From JAHEDH01 sp965364515 (GTDB lineage Bacteria > Actinomycetota > Acidimicrobiia > Spongiisociales > ZC4RG35): a DNA stretch of 6,498 nt. Shown piece after piece: positions 5,837 to 6,498 of this stretch (position 1 is its first letter; every line of letters begins with the position of its first letter). Location: positions 1 through 6,498 of the forward strand of contig CBDTXZ010000169.1 in assembly GCA_965364515.1 (NCBI GenBank), read 5' to 3'. The translations under genes were made by a program, and so were the position numbers. The notes below the pieces were generated by a model, which saw only the letters and a program-made list of their open reading frames with translations, had not been told where the DNA came from and searched no databases.

Positions 5837-6070
5837 GTTCACAGTCCCTTCCTCCCGATTGGACGGAGTCCGCGATCGGCGGGTTCCCGGCCATTCGACA
5901 GCTTCTGAATAGCTCGAGTCGCTCCTCGACCCGAGAACCGAACGCAAGCGGTCGGGGCTGCACGTTCGGCGCGACGCAGGACAGATCTTCAACGAAGCGA
6001 GATTGTGTCGTCAGGCCCAACCACCGCCGGAGTGGGCTCGGTAGGTTGGCTCCACGCGGAAGGGAGCGGC
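5837..6070. promoter_or_regulatory. Divergent spacer between serpin and dehydrogenase genes, with inverted repeats
   Basis: This 234-bp region has no credible gene. It holds the serpin ribosome site (GGAGGAAGGGA on minus, 5845-5855), an imperfect repeat CTCGAGTCG/CGACCCGAG (5913-5921 and 5927-5935, one mismatch), a perfect 7-bp repeat CCGAACG/CGTTCGG (5938-5944 and 5963-5969, 18-bp spacing), and the dehydrogenase ribosome site GGAAGGGAG (6058-6066). The repeats could be regulator sites but are short. I could not identify a serpin promoter. Confidence 0.5.
6042..6047 (+). promoter_or_regulatory. Weak candidate -10 box (TAGGTT) for the dehydrogenase gene
   Basis: TAGGTT fits TANNNT and would start transcription near 6054, leaving a short leader that still carries GGAAGGGAG. 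No -35 consensus is present at the matching distance, so this is only the best local candidate. Confidence 0.25.
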
Positions 6071-6498
6071 ATGAAGGACCAATACCGGGCAGTGGTTATC
6101 GGCGGTGGGGTCGTAGGAGCCAGCGTTCTCTACCACTTGGCGAAACTGGGTTGGACCGACGTCGCCATTCTCGAACGCAGCGTGCTCACCGCCGGGTCGA
6201 GCTGGCATGCCGCAGGCGGCGTGCACGCCCTCAATGCCGACCCGAACATCGCCGCACTCCAGACCTACACGATCGACCTCCTGTCTGAGATCGAGGCCGA
6301 GTCGGGCCAAGACATCAGCCTGCACATGACCGGAGGGATCTCGGTTGCCTCTGCACCCGAGCGCTGGGAGTGGCTCCAGGCGACCTATCGGGTCTATCAG
6401 ACCATGGGCATCGAAGACTGCCACCTGATGACCCCCGAGGAGATCGCCGACCAATGCCCGATCGTCGACATCGACGGTGTGCTGGGAGGGCTGTGGGC
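6071..6498 (+). CDS. FAD-dependent dimethylglycine/sarcosine dehydrogenase-like oxidoreductase, 3'-truncated
   Basis: ATG 6071 follows GGAAGGGAG with four bases spacing, and the frame stays open for 142 codons to the right edge. Residues 7-36 form the dinucleotide-binding beta-alpha-beta unit, with GGGVVG at 11-16 and an acidic-tipped second strand ending in E35. SSWHAAGG contains H46, aligned with the His that carries covalent FAD in mammalian dimethylglycine and sarcosine dehydrogenases. ALQTYTIDLLSEIE, SLHMTGGISVASAPERWEWL and MTPEEIADQCPIVDIDGVLGGLW continue this family closely. These enzymes oxidatively demethylate N-methyl glycines in choline/glycine betaine breakdown, and most full-length members (about 800 residues) carry a C-terminal GcvT-like folate domain. 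That part lies outside the window, so the exact substrate and presence of the folate domain are open. Confidence 0.9.
   Translation, partial: MKDQYRAVVIGGGVVGASVLYHLAKLGWTDVAILERSVLTAGSSWHAAGGVHALNADPNIAALQTYTIDLLSEIEAESGQDISLHMTGGISVASAPERWEWLQATYRVYQTMGIEDCHLMTPEEIADQCPIVDIDGVLGGLW

Noticed and set aside
5837..5992. Extended serpin start at 5992
   Set aside because: It would put 52 unremarkable residues before a clean lipoprotein signal peptide; ATG 5836 has a good ribosome site.
6011..6454. Minus-strand open frame of 147 codons at the right end
   Set aside because: The plus strand encodes the N-terminus of a flavin dehydrogenase with GGGVVG and WHAAGG motifs over the same bases.
1..6498. 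CRISPR, transposon, tRNA, rRNA or riboswitch
   Set aside because: I saw no spaced direct repeats, transposase motifs, cloverleaf-like sequences or conserved riboswitch cores; the spacers are too short for most of these.

Overview
The window is high-GC, gene-dense bacterial DNA that reads like an actinobacterial chromosome. Short TANNNT-type -10 boxes sit directly in front of start codons (leaderless genes), two genes encode lipoproteins, and spacers are very short. A marine or soil Acidimicrobiia-like lineage is my best guess, but it rests on style rather than on a phylogenetic marker. I see no mobile element, CRISPR array, tRNA or rRNA.

Layout from left to right: (1) the 3' end of a membrane-tethered cupredoxin (type 1 copper protein) on +; (2) a minus-strand two-component operon, a HisKA_3-type sensor kinase at 2660-1005 followed by a NarL/LuxR-type response regulator at 1008-373, joined by a 4-nt TTGA overlap that implies a TTG start; (3) a 92-bp divergent spacer holding a perfect 14-bp inverted repeat; (4) a plus-strand lipoprotein with a C-terminal thioredoxin-like domain, split by an apparent frameshift near 2970-2998; (5) a minus-strand DUF1801 protein; (6) a divergent plus-strand nitrobindin-like heme-binding beta-barrel, where both genes of the pair appear to be transcribed without leaders; (7) a minus-strand serpin lipoprotein with a fully inhibitory-type hinge and a predicted Glu-Ser scissile bond; (8) a 234-bp divergent spacer with imperfect inverted repeats; (9) the 5' end of a plus-strand FAD-dependent dehydrogenase of the dimethylglycine/sarcosine dehydrogenase type, running off the right edge.

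The only clear functional unit is the two-component operon. Several neighbours share a redox or metal flavour (cupredoxin, thioredoxin-fold lipoprotein, nitrobindin-like protein), but strand alternates at almost every gene, so a joint pathway is only a suggestion. The palindrome lies over the expected -35 region of the kinase promoter, which makes it a plausible operator for autoregulation or for control of the divergent lipoprotein. I did not find a convincing new multi-gene system. The items most worth a second look are the Glu-P1 lipoprotein serpin, the palindrome, the frameshifted redoxin and the paired leaderless promoters.
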